DNA from: Draconibacterium orientale
GTDB taxonomy: Bacteria; Bacteroidota; Bacteroidia; Bacteroidales; Prolixibacteraceae
Direction of reading: 5' to 3'
Assembly (NCBI RefSeq): GCF_000626635.1
Contig: NZ_CP007451.1
Location: forward strand, 620,001-684,000
DNA length: 64,000 nucleotides
Shown here: positions 16,403-24,581 of the stretch, piece by piece
Layout: every line of letters begins with the position of its first letter
Numbering within the stretch: the first letter of the stretch is position 1
Position numbers and translations under genes: made by a program
Notes under the pieces: model-generated
The model's input: only the letters and a program-made list of their open reading frames with translations
Databases searched by the model: none
What the model was told of the DNA's origin: nothing

Positions 16403-18231
16403 TAGCAGAAATGAAAAAACTGATGCTGTTTATGCCCGACTCGGCCGATGATATTGATGCCGAACTTACCGTTCTGGGAGAACTCGGAGTTATACACATC
16501 GCTCCGTTACAACCGGCAAAACACGAATCGATTGAACGGGTTGATGCACGTATAAAACAGTTACAGCAAGCCATTTCGGTTCTCGACCGTTACGATGAAG
16601 AGGAATACACCGGAGTAAAAAACGATGAAATTACCGACTACTCGAAACTGGAAAGAGGTGCGGTTTTCCTCATGGAAACGGTGCTGGATGCTGAACATCA
16701 TCGTCAGGAACTGAAAAATATGAAACGCAACTTAACCAGCGATATCGCCTGGTTTGAGCGTTGGGGAAATATTACGCTAAAAGATATAAAAGACCTTAAC
16801 GAAAAGGGAATTTATATTAAAACATACCTGCTCGACGACAGGGAATTAAAGAAAATTTCCGATCGCGAAGACATACAGGTAGTTGGCAAGCAAAACGAGC
16901 TGAACCAGGTTATTTTACTGACGAAAGATGCCGGTGAGCGACTCTTGGATTTGGAAGCGCTACCTTTTCCACAAAACGAGTTGGAAAACGCAAAAGAATT
17001 ATTAGCAACAACCAACAAGGATCTGGCAAGCAACAAGGAGTTTTTACTTCAATTGCGCGAACAAAAGGCCGTGTTAGAAGACGGGTTAAAAGAACGCCTG
17101 CGCCGTTACGATGTTCGCAATGTGCAATTTGGTGGTTTGGCCGTGGATAAACACGTTCGTTTTTGGAAAGGTTTTATTCCGCTGGAACACGTTGACGAGT
17201 TCATTGAAACGGCGGAAAAGCGCCATTGGGGGTATATTATCGAGGATCCTTTACCGGAAGAAATGGAAGAGGTCCCTACCCTTGTGCGAACGCCAAAATG
17301 GGCGCAGCGAATTCAGCCGGTTATGGATTTTATGGGACTGGTTCCCGGCTACAAGGAAATGGATGTTTCCAGGGTATTTATGGTATTCTTTACCTTTTTT
17401 ACCGGAATTTTGGTGGGAGACGCCGGCTACGGACTGGTTTTCCTGCTGATCACATTTCTGGCGCACCGAAAGAAAAAATTTGCCAAGCAAATTGAGTTTG
17501 GCTTGATCTATACCCTTTCGGTGTCGATTATGTTTTGGGGTGTGTTAACCGGAACCTATTTCGGCTCGGAAGCAATTGCTGAACTACCGGTACTGCGCAG
17601 CTTAAAAATTGACGCACTGGCCAGCTTTGGTGGCGACAACCTGATTATACAGAAAATCATGTTCCTTATCGGAGCTGTTCACCTTACCGTTGGGCACCTG
17701 CAGGTAGCATGGAAATTTAATAACAGCGTAAGAGCGATTGCGCAATTCGGCTGGATAGCCATTATCTGGGGATTGTACCTCATTGTAAACCAAATGGTGC
17801 TGGGCATTGAAGCTCCGGCATTAATGGTCTGGCTGTTTGTTGGTGGCGCAGTGCTTGTGGCTTCATTCTCAAAACCGGGAACAAGCTTCTTTAAAGGCAT
17901 GCTTTCATCCATCGGAAATTTGCCACTGAGTATAATCAACGGTTTTTCCGACATTATTTCGTACATCCGGCTTTATGCAGTTGGTCTGTCAACGGTGTTA
18001 ATGGCGGCAAGTTTTAACCAAATGGCGATTGGCGACGGCATAACAACCGTGGCTTCCGGAATTGGAGCTGTTCTGGTTTTAATCCTCGGACACGGATTAA
18101 ATATGATTCTGGCAGCAATGGCCGTGCTGGTTCATGGCGTGCGTTTAAATATGCTCGAATATGCCGGCCACGCCGAAGTTGAGTTTTCAGGAAGTGAATA
18201 TAAACCCTTCAATTTGAAGGACAACAAATAA
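16399..18231 (+). CDS. ntpI: V-type ATP synthase subunit I (membrane stator)
   Basis: A 610-residue subunit of the V/A-type a/I family. The N-terminal half is cytoplasmic and partly coiled coil (about residues 1-325). The C-terminal half has about seven membrane helices beginning near YKEMDVSRVFMVFFTFFTGI. The helix containing IISYIRLYAVGLSTVLMA carries the conserved stator arginine that releases the ion from the K ring. The protein forms the ion half-channels beside the rotor. It is shorter than yeast Vph1 but normal for bacterial subunit I. Confidence 0.96.
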   Translation: MIAEMKKLMLFMPDSADDIDAELTVLGELGVIHIAPLQPAKHESIERVDARIKQLQQAISVLDRYDEEEYTGVKNDEITDYSKLERGAVFLMETVLDAEHHRQELKNMKRNLTSDIAWFERWGNITLKDIKDLNEKGIYIKTYLLDDRELKKISDREDIQVVGKQNELNQVILLTKDAGERLLDLEALPFPQNELENAKELLATTNKDLASNKEFLLQLREQKAVLEDGLKERLRRYDVRNVQFGGLAVDKHVRFWKGFIPLEHVDEFIETAEKRHWGYIIEDPLPEEMEEVPTLVRTPKWAQRIQPVMDFMGLVPGYKEMDVSRVFMVFFTFFTGILVGDAGYGLVFLLITFLAHRKKKFAKQIEFGLIYTLSVSIMFWGVLTGTYFGSEAIAELPVLRSLKIDALASFGGDNLIIQKIMFLIGAVHLTVGHLQVAWKFNNSVRAIAQFGWIAIIWGLYLIVNQMVLGIEAPALMVWLFVGGAVLVASFSKPGTSFFKGMLSSIGNLPLSIINGFSDIISYIRLYAVGLSTVLMAASFNQMAIGDGITTVASGIGAVLVLILGHGLNMILAAMAVLVHGVRLNMLEYAGHAEVEFSGSEYKPFNLKDNK

Positions 18232-18256
18232 TAGAAATCTTTAAAATAGTATAAAA

Positions 18257-18727
18257 ATGACGTTAACAACAATTTTAGCAACAACAGTTACAGGCTTTGG
18301 CGGGCACGCTATTGCACTGGGTATTGCAGGTGTAGGTTCCGCAATTGGAACCGGTATTGCAGGCATGGGAGCTTTAGGGCTTTGGAAACAATCGATCAGA
18401 GATAAAAAGAAACTTCCGTCGCTGGCTTTGGCGATGGTAGGTATGCCATTAAGCCAGGTAATTTATGGTATGATTTTTATGAATGCGATGATCGGTGCAA
18501 ACCTGAGTCCTGACAGTTACACCAACCAAATGATTTGGGCATTTTTTATAGGTATCGCCATTGCAGCCTCCGCAATTATGCAGGGACGTGTTGGTGCTGC
18601 CGCTTGTGCCAACTTAGCTGTTGATGATAAACAAGGTGCAGGTATGTACATCGGTGCTATGGGTATCATCGAAACGGTTGCACTTCTGTCCATGGTATTT
18701 GGTATGGGAGGCATTCCGGGCGCTTAA
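18257..18727 (+). CDS. ntpK: V-type ATP synthase subunit K (rotor ring proteolipid)
   Basis: A 156-residue proteolipid with four membrane helices in two hairpins. Only the second hairpin carries the ion-binding glutamate (Glu139, in GIIETVALLSM); the first has Gln67 instead. Ser66-Gln67 (PLSQVIYG), Gln109 (IMQGRVGA) and Glu139 fall where the Na+-binding residues Thr64, Gln65, Gln110 and Glu139 of Enterococcus hirae NtpK lie. This suggests a Na+-translocating enzyme, though H+ use cannot be excluded. It is the last gene of the operon. A palindromic repeat 55 bp downstream may help termination. Confidence 0.95.
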   Translation: MTLTTILATTVTGFGGHAIALGIAGVGSAIGTGIAGMGALGLWKQSIRDKKKLPSLALAMVGMPLSQVIYGMIFMNAMIGANLSPDSYTNQMIWAFFIGIAIAASAIMQGRVGAAACANLAVDDKQGAGMYIGAMGIIETVALLSMVFGMGGIPGA

Positions 18728-18782
18728 TACGCGGAGATCGGACTACCAAAAAATATGAGGATGTCTGAAAAGTAAGCTATAA

Positions 18783-18863
18783 CGTCATTCTGAATTTTAT
18801 TTCAGGATCTGGCAAAATTGAATTCAAAAGCCGGAAAGATCCTGAAACAAGTTCAGGATGACG
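18783..18863. repeat. Long imperfect palindrome (dispersed Bacteroidota-type repeat)
   Basis: CGTCATTCTGAATTTTATTT-type sequence at the left pairs with AAACAAGTTCAGGATGACG at the right, giving a stem of about 27 bp with few mismatches and a loop of about 20 nt (GGC/GCC extends it). The GATCCTGAAACAAGTTCAGG core is a sequence often found as a dispersed intergenic palindrome in Bacteroidota. It lies between ntpK and the histidine kinase gene and may act as the operon terminator. Confidence 0.6.
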
Positions 18864-18951
18864 AAGCAGGAACTTTTTAGATAGCCTTTTTTATTCCAGA
18901 ATGTAAATACAATTGAATATCTTTAGCAAAAGAAATCGTTGAATTTACTAA

Positions 18952-20190
18952 ATGAGTTTAAAAATACTATTTCGAGGAAGGGTCTTACTGGCCATTATCA
19001 TCTTTACAACAATAACCTGTACCGGAATTATTTACACCTCCATAAAAAGTTTGCGTCTCGACCGCGAACACCTTTCATTACTTGAACTTTCGAAAAACAT
19101 CGACCTCGAAATATCACACAGCCGGATATTTCTGGATGACTACTTTTTGTTAAACGACTCCCTCAAAAAAACAACGATTTTAAATTGTTTTACAAAAACC
19201 AGCAGGTACACAATTTCACTCGATTCACTAATTTCTGAAAAATATAAAGGTAGCCGCGAGGAATACCTTCGAAATTCACTTGAACAAGTGGATAGTCACG
19301 TTAATAAATTACAAAACAAAGTAGCAGCATCACTTCAAAATAATGCAGAAAATTTTAACGTGGCAATTTTAACTGAATATCGTGATTTTCAACTGGCTTA
19401 CCAGGAACTGGACAGAACCATTCATGAGTACATTTTACACGAAAATAACGAATTCAGACAACGGGTATTTACCCTCGTGCTGTTAACCTTTTTTCTGTTA
19501 TTGGTATGTATATTTTTAATTTACCGAATAATAAATTCGTATAACACGATTGAAAAACAACAGGCACTCCGGGCGCTTGAAGTGGAATATAAAGAACGTA
19601 AACGAATAGCAGCTGATCTGCACGATGGACTGGGTTCCATTCTGTCGAGCATTGCTCTTTTTATAAAATTAATCGAAAAAGATTGTACCCATAACAAGGA
19701 AAACAAAAGCCTTATCCAGGTTAAAGAATTATCGGGAATTGCGCTGGAAAACCTGGAAGCCACAATAAACAACCTTAACCCATCAATATTAAACAAATAT
19801 GGGTTACTGAAATCGCTGGAAATTCTGTGCGACAAAATAAATGACACGGGACAAGTTTACTGTGTTGTTAACTCAACAAATCCGGAGATAACCTTAGATC
19901 CGAACATGGAACTAAACGTTTATCGTATTTGCAACGAATTAATAAATAACACCCTTAAACACGCCAACGCATCGAAATTATTTTTCGACATTCAACAAAT
20001 CAAGAAGACTGTAGTTATATTGTATCGCGACAACGGTATTGGTTTTAGCCCTGAACTTATTCACACATCAGACGAGGAAAAAATGGGTTTGCGAAACATT
20101 ATTAATCGTATTGAATCGTTTGGAGGCAAATACGAGATTAACACAGGCGAAGGAAAGGGAGTTGAAATAAAGCTAAGTTTCACGATATAA
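18952..20190 (+). CDS. Membrane sensor histidine kinase (HisKA_3 / NarX-type)
   Basis: A 412-residue kinase. Membrane helix 1 is at about residues 11-30 and helix 2 at about 171-192. A helical periplasmic sensor of about 140 residues lies between them. The dimerisation box is ERKRIAADLHDGLGSILSS with the phospho-acceptor His224, typical of HisKA_3. The HATPase domain has NELINNTLKHANASK and DNGIGF, and MGLRNIINRIES near the end. The response regulator gene begins 9 bp downstream. The signal is unknown; there is no PAS, GAF or Y_Y_Y domain, so it is not a PUL-type hybrid sensor. Confidence 0.94.
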   Translation: MSLKILFRGRVLLAIIIFTTITCTGIIYTSIKSLRLDREHLSLLELSKNIDLEISHSRIFLDDYFLLNDSLKKTTILNCFTKTSRYTISLDSLISEKYKGSREEYLRNSLEQVDSHVNKLQNKVAASLQNNAENFNVAILTEYRDFQLAYQELDRTIHEYILHENNEFRQRVFTLVLLTFFLLLVCIFLIYRIINSYNTIEKQQALRALEVEYKERKRIAADLHDGLGSILSSIALFIKLIEKDCTHNKENKSLIQVKELSGIALENLEATINNLNPSILNKYGLLKSLEILCDKINDTGQVYCVVNSTNPEITLDPNMELNVYRICNELINNTLKHANASKLFFDIQQIKKTVVILYRDNGIGFSPELIHTSDEEKMGLRNIINRIESFGGKYEINTGEGKGVEIKLSFTI

Positions 20191-20199
20191 TTCACGAAA

Positions 20200-20853
20200 A
20201 TGGAGAACACAAACATTATAATTGTTGACGACCACAAAATTTTTAGAGATGGTTTGATACTATTGTTAAGCAATTTCGATTTTGTATCGGTTGTTGGCGA
20301 AGCAGCAAATGGAGAAGAGTTTCTGGAATTGATTGACAATGTAAAACCCGACATTGTTTTAATGGATATTAACATGCCAAAAATGAATGGCATTGAAGCT
20401 ACAAAATTAGCCCTGCAAAAATATCCTGAGCTAAAAGTTATTGCACTAACATCGTTTGCCGACGATGAATATATTGAGCAGATGATATCGGCCGGCGTTG
20501 AAGGCTACATGCTAAAACGCTCGGATATTGAAGATTTTGAAAAAGCCATAAAAAAAGTTGCCGACGGCGGAAGCTACTTTTCTGCGGAAATTATAAAAGT
20601 AATATCGCGCAATTTGTATAAAGAAAAAGAGCGCAAATCGGGCGAACAATTACTTGATAAATTTACTCCGCGCGAAAAAGAGATCCTGAACCTGATTTGT
20701 AAAGGGCTAAACAATGAGCAAATTGCTGAACTCATTCATTTAAGCCCTAAAACAGTAGAAAAACACAAAAGCAACCTCTTCCAAAAAACCGAAACTTTTA
20801 ACACCGTTAACCTGGTTATTTACGCGTTTAAAAACCAGCTTATTTCGTTGTAA
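20200..20853 (+). CDS. NarL/LuxR-family response regulator
   Basis: A 217-residue regulator. The N-terminal receiver domain has IIIVDDHKIFRDGL, the phospho-acceptor Asp56 in IVLMDINMPKMNG, and the conserved Thr/Lys region (ALTSFADDEY, YMLKRSD). The C-terminal LuxR helix-turn-helix reads FTPREKEILNLICKGLNNEQ then LSPKTVEKHKSNLFQKT. It should be phosphorylated by the upstream kinase and bind DNA as a dimer. The target genes are unknown; no clear repeat resembling its site was found near the neighbouring operons. Confidence 0.95.
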   Translation: MENTNIIIVDDHKIFRDGLILLLSNFDFVSVVGEAANGEEFLELIDNVKPDIVLMDINMPKMNGIEATKLALQKYPELKVIALTSFADDEYIEQMISAGVEGYMLKRSDIEDFEKAIKKVADGGSYFSAEIIKVISRNLYKEKERKSGEQLLDKFTPREKEILNLICKGLNNEQIAELIHLSPKTVEKHKSNLFQKTETFNTVNLVIYAFKNQLISL

Positions 20854-20901
20854 CAGCTCGTTTTTACATTCAACAAAAAACGGATAGTGCAAACTTCTGA
20901 A

Positions 20902-20994
20902 ATCGAGTAGGAGGAAAATAAAATAGTTTTCCTCCTACTTTATTTTCCGACCTCTCACACCACCGTACGTACGGTTCTCGTATACGGCGGTTCC
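20902..20994 (-). ncRNA. Group II intron domains V and VI
   Basis: Minus strand: GCCGTATACGAGAACCGTAC begins domain V, pairing with GTACGGTGG. Then GAGAGG pairs with CCT(A)CTC leaving a bulged A about 7 nt from the end, the branch point of domain VI. An internal hairpin of 12 bp (AAAATAAAGTAG / CTATTTTATTTT) caps domain VI. Confidence 0.8.
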
Positions 20995-20998
20995 TTAA

Positions 20999-22417
20999 TT
21001 AACAACTTCTTACCTTACGATAACAATCCGAAAAGAAAACGTAGCCAGTAATTCGTAACCTTTCATTGGTAATGGAGGTAGAAAGGATCCAGCTATGCGC
21101 TAATCGCCAATAGCCTTTCCTTGTATTCGCCCACTCCCATGCCTTGTACTTATTTACACCCAACTTAATCAGGTTCTTACCCTTGGTCTTTATTCGTTTC
21201 CATTGTTTCCAAATAACCATGCGCAACCTTCGACGATACCATTCATCAACTTTGATTAGAAGCTTCTGCATATCTGCCAGCTTGAAGTATTGCACCCAAC
21301 CAGTGACGTACTGCCGGAGCGCAACCTTTCTTCGGTCGTTTCCCCAACCGTTACTGCGGGATGTAAGTTCTCTGATTCTAGCTCTCATCTTATCCACACT
21401 TCTCGGGTGAATGCGCAGCCTGCCTTTCCCTCTAAATTTCCCTCTAAATTTATAGAAAGAGTAACCAAGAAACCTAATGTTCCTGTTTGATGCAACCTTA
21501 CTCTTGTCCCGATTGACTATTAAAAACAATTTCTTTTCAATAAAAGGAACGATGTTCTTCATTGTCCGTTCGGCACTTCGTTGGCTTCGGCAGAAGATGA
21601 CCAGGTCGTCGGCGTAGCGAACAAACTTATGGCCCCGCTTCTCTAGTTCCCTGTCCAGTTCATTAAGAAAAATATTACTCAATAATGGACTTAACGGTCC
21701 TCCCTGCGCCACCCCTTCATAGCTTTCTTCAAACTTACCGTCCTTCATCACTCCTGCATTAAGGTATTTATGGATAAGCGATATGACCCGCCCATCTTTT
21801 ACCTTTCGGGATAATACCTCAATGTGTTTGCTGTGGCATACTGTGTCAAAGAAACGTTCGAGGTCTAAATCAACTGCATAACCACAACCTTGCGTGATGT
21901 AAGCCTGCCATTTTTGAAGTGCCTGATGGGCACTGTGTTTTGGACGGAAACCGTAACTGTGATCCGAAAACTCGGGGGCAAAGATCAACTGTAGTTGTTG
22001 TGCGATACTTTGTTGGATAACCCTGTCTACGACTGTGGGGATACCCAACTGACGCTTCTTCCCGTTTTCTTTAGGTATATCCACCCGTCTCACAGGATTG
22101 GGGCGGTATTTACCTTTATGAATAGAGGCCAGTAACTTATCCTTGTGACAGACAAGATAATCCTTTAAGGATTCAACTTGCATCTTATCAACACCTCCTG
22201 CTCCTTTATTCCGCTTAACTTGTTTGTAAGCTGTGTTTAGGTTGGAGGATGAAAGGATACGTTCTAACAATCCATTCTCTGACTGATAGTTGGGAGTGAG
22301 GTTGTTTTCTGTTATCTCTATAAAAGTCTGCCCTCCCGCATAGCCTTCGGATGCCGTCCTATTCTTTTGCGGACAGGTCTTCGAATCATCAAAGATTTTC
22401 TGCATTGTTCCTTTCAT
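20999..22417 (-). CDS. ltrA: Group II intron reverse transcriptase/maturase
   Basis: A 472-residue intron-encoded protein. The N-terminal RT motifs include NKGAGGVDKMQ, QLGIPTVVDRVIQQSIAQQL and YGFRPKHSAHQAL. The active site reads KFVRYADDLVIFC, and VAQGGPLSPLLSNIFLN is the RT-4-type motif. The thumb/maturase part contains VIWKQWKRIKTKGKNL and NTRKGYWRLAHS, typical of class C proteins. There is no HNH endonuclease domain, as usual for IIC. The frame is intact. The first 40 or so residues are weakly conserved and the true start might be internal. It should splice and mobilise its own intron RNA. Confidence 0.95.
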   Translation of the reverse strand: MKGTMQKIFDDSKTCPQKNRTASEGYAGGQTFIEITENNLTPNYQSENGLLERILSSSNLNTAYKQVKRNKGAGGVDKMQVESLKDYLVCHKDKLLASIHKGKYRPNPVRRVDIPKENGKKRQLGIPTVVDRVIQQSIAQQLQLIFAPEFSDHSYGFRPKHSAHQALQKWQAYITQGCGYAVDLDLERFFDTVCHSKHIEVLSRKVKDGRVISLIHKYLNAGVMKDGKFEESYEGVAQGGPLSPLLSNIFLNELDRELEKRGHKFVRYADDLVIFCRSQRSAERTMKNIVPFIEKKLFLIVNRDKSKVASNRNIRFLGYSFYKFRGKFRGKGRLRIHPRSVDKMRARIRELTSRSNGWGNDRRKVALRQYVTGWVQYFKLADMQKLLIKVDEWYRRRLRMVIWKQWKRIKTKGKNLIKLGVNKYKAWEWANTRKGYWRLAHSWILSTSITNERLRITGYVFFSDCYRKVRSC

Positions 22418-22828
22418 TGAGTAACATTCATTTACTTCTCACTCATTAAGGTTCGGCCCTTCCCATAAGTTGTCGGTTATGGTACTATGGCCTCGGCTGA
22501 CTTCTCACGATAAATCTTTTCCAACCGTGTTTCATACTCTGTTTCCACACCTCCGTGAGACCTCCCGCGGTAAGATAAATAACTTTCATTCCATCCTCCC
22601 GCACCATCTACACTCCAATGTCCGTGTAGTTTTGGACTTCGTTTTGTTTGGCAAACTTATCCCATTGGAAATGCCTAATGATGTTCGTGTTCCTCGGGTC
22701 AGAAATTTGCTTTCAGCTTCCTTCAGATTCCACCTCACGATGGACACCCTTGCCTTCGGCTAATGGTTGGCACTACAAACCCCCATTCAGGACTTTCACC
22801 CTATAGCTATTTACCATGCACGGCACAC

Positions 22829-22864
22829 CAAAAAGAAAGCTGCTCTTAAAAAAGAACAGCTTTC
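22829..22864 (-). terminator. Intrinsic terminator of the OmpA-family gene
   Basis: On the minus strand GAAAGCTGTTCTT pairs with AAGAGCAGCTTTC (13 bp including one G-T pair, TTTT loop), followed by TTTTTG. It lies 26 bp after the stop of the OmpA gene. The group IIC intron begins at the next base, so the T-run is now its 5' exon. Confidence 0.85.
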
Positions 22865-22890
22865 AGATGATTGGTATCTAATACTAAATA

Positions 22891-24435
22891 CTAATTTCCA
22901 TTCATTTCAAGAATCGTAAATTCTGTTCTACGGTTTTTACGATGATCTTCTTTTGAACATGGAACACCGTCGTCACAATGGTTCACTAACTGCGATTCAC
23001 CATATCCTTTGGCGATGATCCTGTCGGCCTCTATTCCCTTGTTCACAATATAACCAACGGCTGAATCGGAACGTTTCTGACTCAAAATTTGGTTATAAGC
23101 ATCACTACCACGACAGTCGGTGTGCGATCCCAATTCAACTTTCCAGTCAGGATTATCCTGCATAACTTTTACTAACTTATCCAATTCAACTTCCGATTCC
23201 GGCAAAATATTCCATTTGTCAAAGTCGTAATAAATATTTTCCATAACAAACTTCTGCCTTACCTCTACTTTTTCAACCCATAATGTATCGCGAAGAACAC
23301 CAAAAGGTTTTCCAACCGTAGAAATAGTTTTCGAGTCGTTCATATAACCATCAATATTACTCGCCACAGTATAGCTTTCATTTTCTTTCAATACTTTCTT
23401 AAACACCACTCCCGCAATTTTTTCTGCTACCCCAGCAAATGTAATATTAGCATTTTCCATTGGCTCCATTGTCTTCCTATCCATAACAACCAGTTCAAGA
23501 TGATATAAACCTTCAAGAAGCACCTTATAAATATCATCGCTACCCATTCCTCCTTCTTTGTTCGAGCAATAGTAACCAACTTCTCCTTCCGGATGAATTA
23601 CAAAACCAAAATCGTCACCAGCAGAGTTTAATTCGGTTAACTCGGCAACTCCGCTAATGTTATCGCCAAACAACCCAACATTGTACATATTAAGATCATC
23701 CCCGGCACCTCTTCCATTGGATGCAAAAATCAGGAATTTGCCTTTATAAATAAACGGGAACATTTCATTTTTATCGGTATTTACTGCGCTACCCATATTT
23801 TCCATTTCGCCCCATTTACCATTTGTGCGAACCGACCTGTAAATATCAGTTCCTCCAAGCCCTTTTTCAGGAATATCTGAGACAAAATATAAGGTATCGC
23901 CGGTAACCGTAATACTTGGGTGACCTACCGAATAAGCAGGATCATTAAATGGCAACTCACCTGTTTTCTGCCATTCGCCATCTACCATTTTGGCAATAAT
24001 AATTTTCAGTCGGATATCTGCCTTCTGATAAACTTTATTTCGTATCACAGGGTTATCGAAATTACTTAAAGTTACAAAAAGCTCTCCGGTTGCTTCGCAA
24101 TACGACACCGGCCCGGCATGATAACCTTCGCTTGCCTCAGCCAGCATAGCACTTTTACCCGATTTTACGTTTCCTTTTTCGTCGGTTGGAGTAGAATACA
24201 GATTATAATAAATTTTCTTTCCTGAACCACTATTTAACTTTTCAATCTCTTCATCGGTATAGGCCGAATACCAAAGTTCATCGCCCACGAAACCGGGGCC
24301 AAAATCACTCTGTGTTGTATTCAGGTTGGTCTTTTCTGTTTCCAGGTTAACCATTTTTTTAAAATAAACACATTCTTGCTGAGCAAACACCAACATTGGT
24401 ACAAATGCAAAAAGAAAAAGTAGTACTCTTTTCAT
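22891..24435 (-). CDS. OmpA-family protein with PD40/WD40-like repeats
   Basis: A 514-residue envelope protein with a signal peptide (MKRVLLFLFAFVPMLVFAQQ). Residues about 40-330 contain PD40-type beta-propeller repeats (HPSITVTGDTLYFVSDIPEK, KGLGGTDIYRS, KFLIFASNGRGAGDDLNMYN). A linking domain follows, then a C-terminal OmpA domain (IYYDFDKWNILPESEVELDK, GSHTDCRGSDAYNQILSQKR, DHRKNRRTEFTI) that should bind peptidoglycan. Such proteins are common in Bacteroidota and anchor outer-membrane systems, including type IX secretion and gliding components; here there is no partner gene to define the role. The promoter is probably in the 146-bp gap to rlmD. Confidence 0.9.
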   Translation of the reverse strand: MKRVLLFLFAFVPMLVFAQQECVYFKKMVNLETEKTNLNTTQSDFGPGFVGDELWYSAYTDEEIEKLNSGSGKKIYYNLYSTPTDEKGNVKSGKSAMLAEASEGYHAGPVSYCEATGELFVTLSNFDNPVIRNKVYQKADIRLKIIIAKMVDGEWQKTGELPFNDPAYSVGHPSITVTGDTLYFVSDIPEKGLGGTDIYRSVRTNGKWGEMENMGSAVNTDKNEMFPFIYKGKFLIFASNGRGAGDDLNMYNVGLFGDNISGVAELTELNSAGDDFGFVIHPEGEVGYYCSNKEGGMGSDDIYKVLLEGLYHLELVVMDRKTMEPMENANITFAGVAEKIAGVVFKKVLKENESYTVASNIDGYMNDSKTISTVGKPFGVLRDTLWVEKVEVRQKFVMENIYYDFDKWNILPESEVELDKLVKVMQDNPDWKVELGSHTDCRGSDAYNQILSQKRSDSAVGYIVNKGIEADRIIAKGYGESQLVNHCDDGVPCSKEDHRKNRRTEFTILEMNGN

Positions 24436-24581
24436 AATTATTTGAATTTAGGATTTTCAGAAAACTTGTTCAATATTATACATATAAAATATTAAGAGAG
24501 CATCCGGCTTCTTAATACGACCCTTATTTTTTGCAACTTTCAATTGCATTTAGAGACACCAAGTTAGGCTATTTTATGTAA

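Larger units (their letters stand above)
20902..22828 (-). mobile_element. Complete group IIC intron inserted after a terminator
   Basis: On the minus strand the element starts GTGTGCCGTGCATGG at 22828 (fits the GUGYG 5' consensus) and continues with AGGGTGAAAGTCC, typical of domain I. It ends in domain V and VI around 20902, total about 1.93 kb, with the reverse transcriptase in domain IV. The 5' exon is an intrinsic terminator with the T-run TTTTTG directly at the splice site. Insertion just after terminator hairpins is the known habit of IIC introns. The 3' boundary is uncertain by a base or so. Confidence 0.9.

Noticed and set aside
18952-20853. Two-component pair as the regulator of the PULs
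   Set aside because: It is a separate HisKA_3 kinase and NarL regulator, not a hybrid two-component system, and lies over 7 kb from both PULs beside the V-ATPase operon.
22470-22763. Plus-strand open frame of 97 codons
   Set aside because: Lies in the structured 5' part (domain I) of the group IIC intron; the intron RNA explains the sequence.
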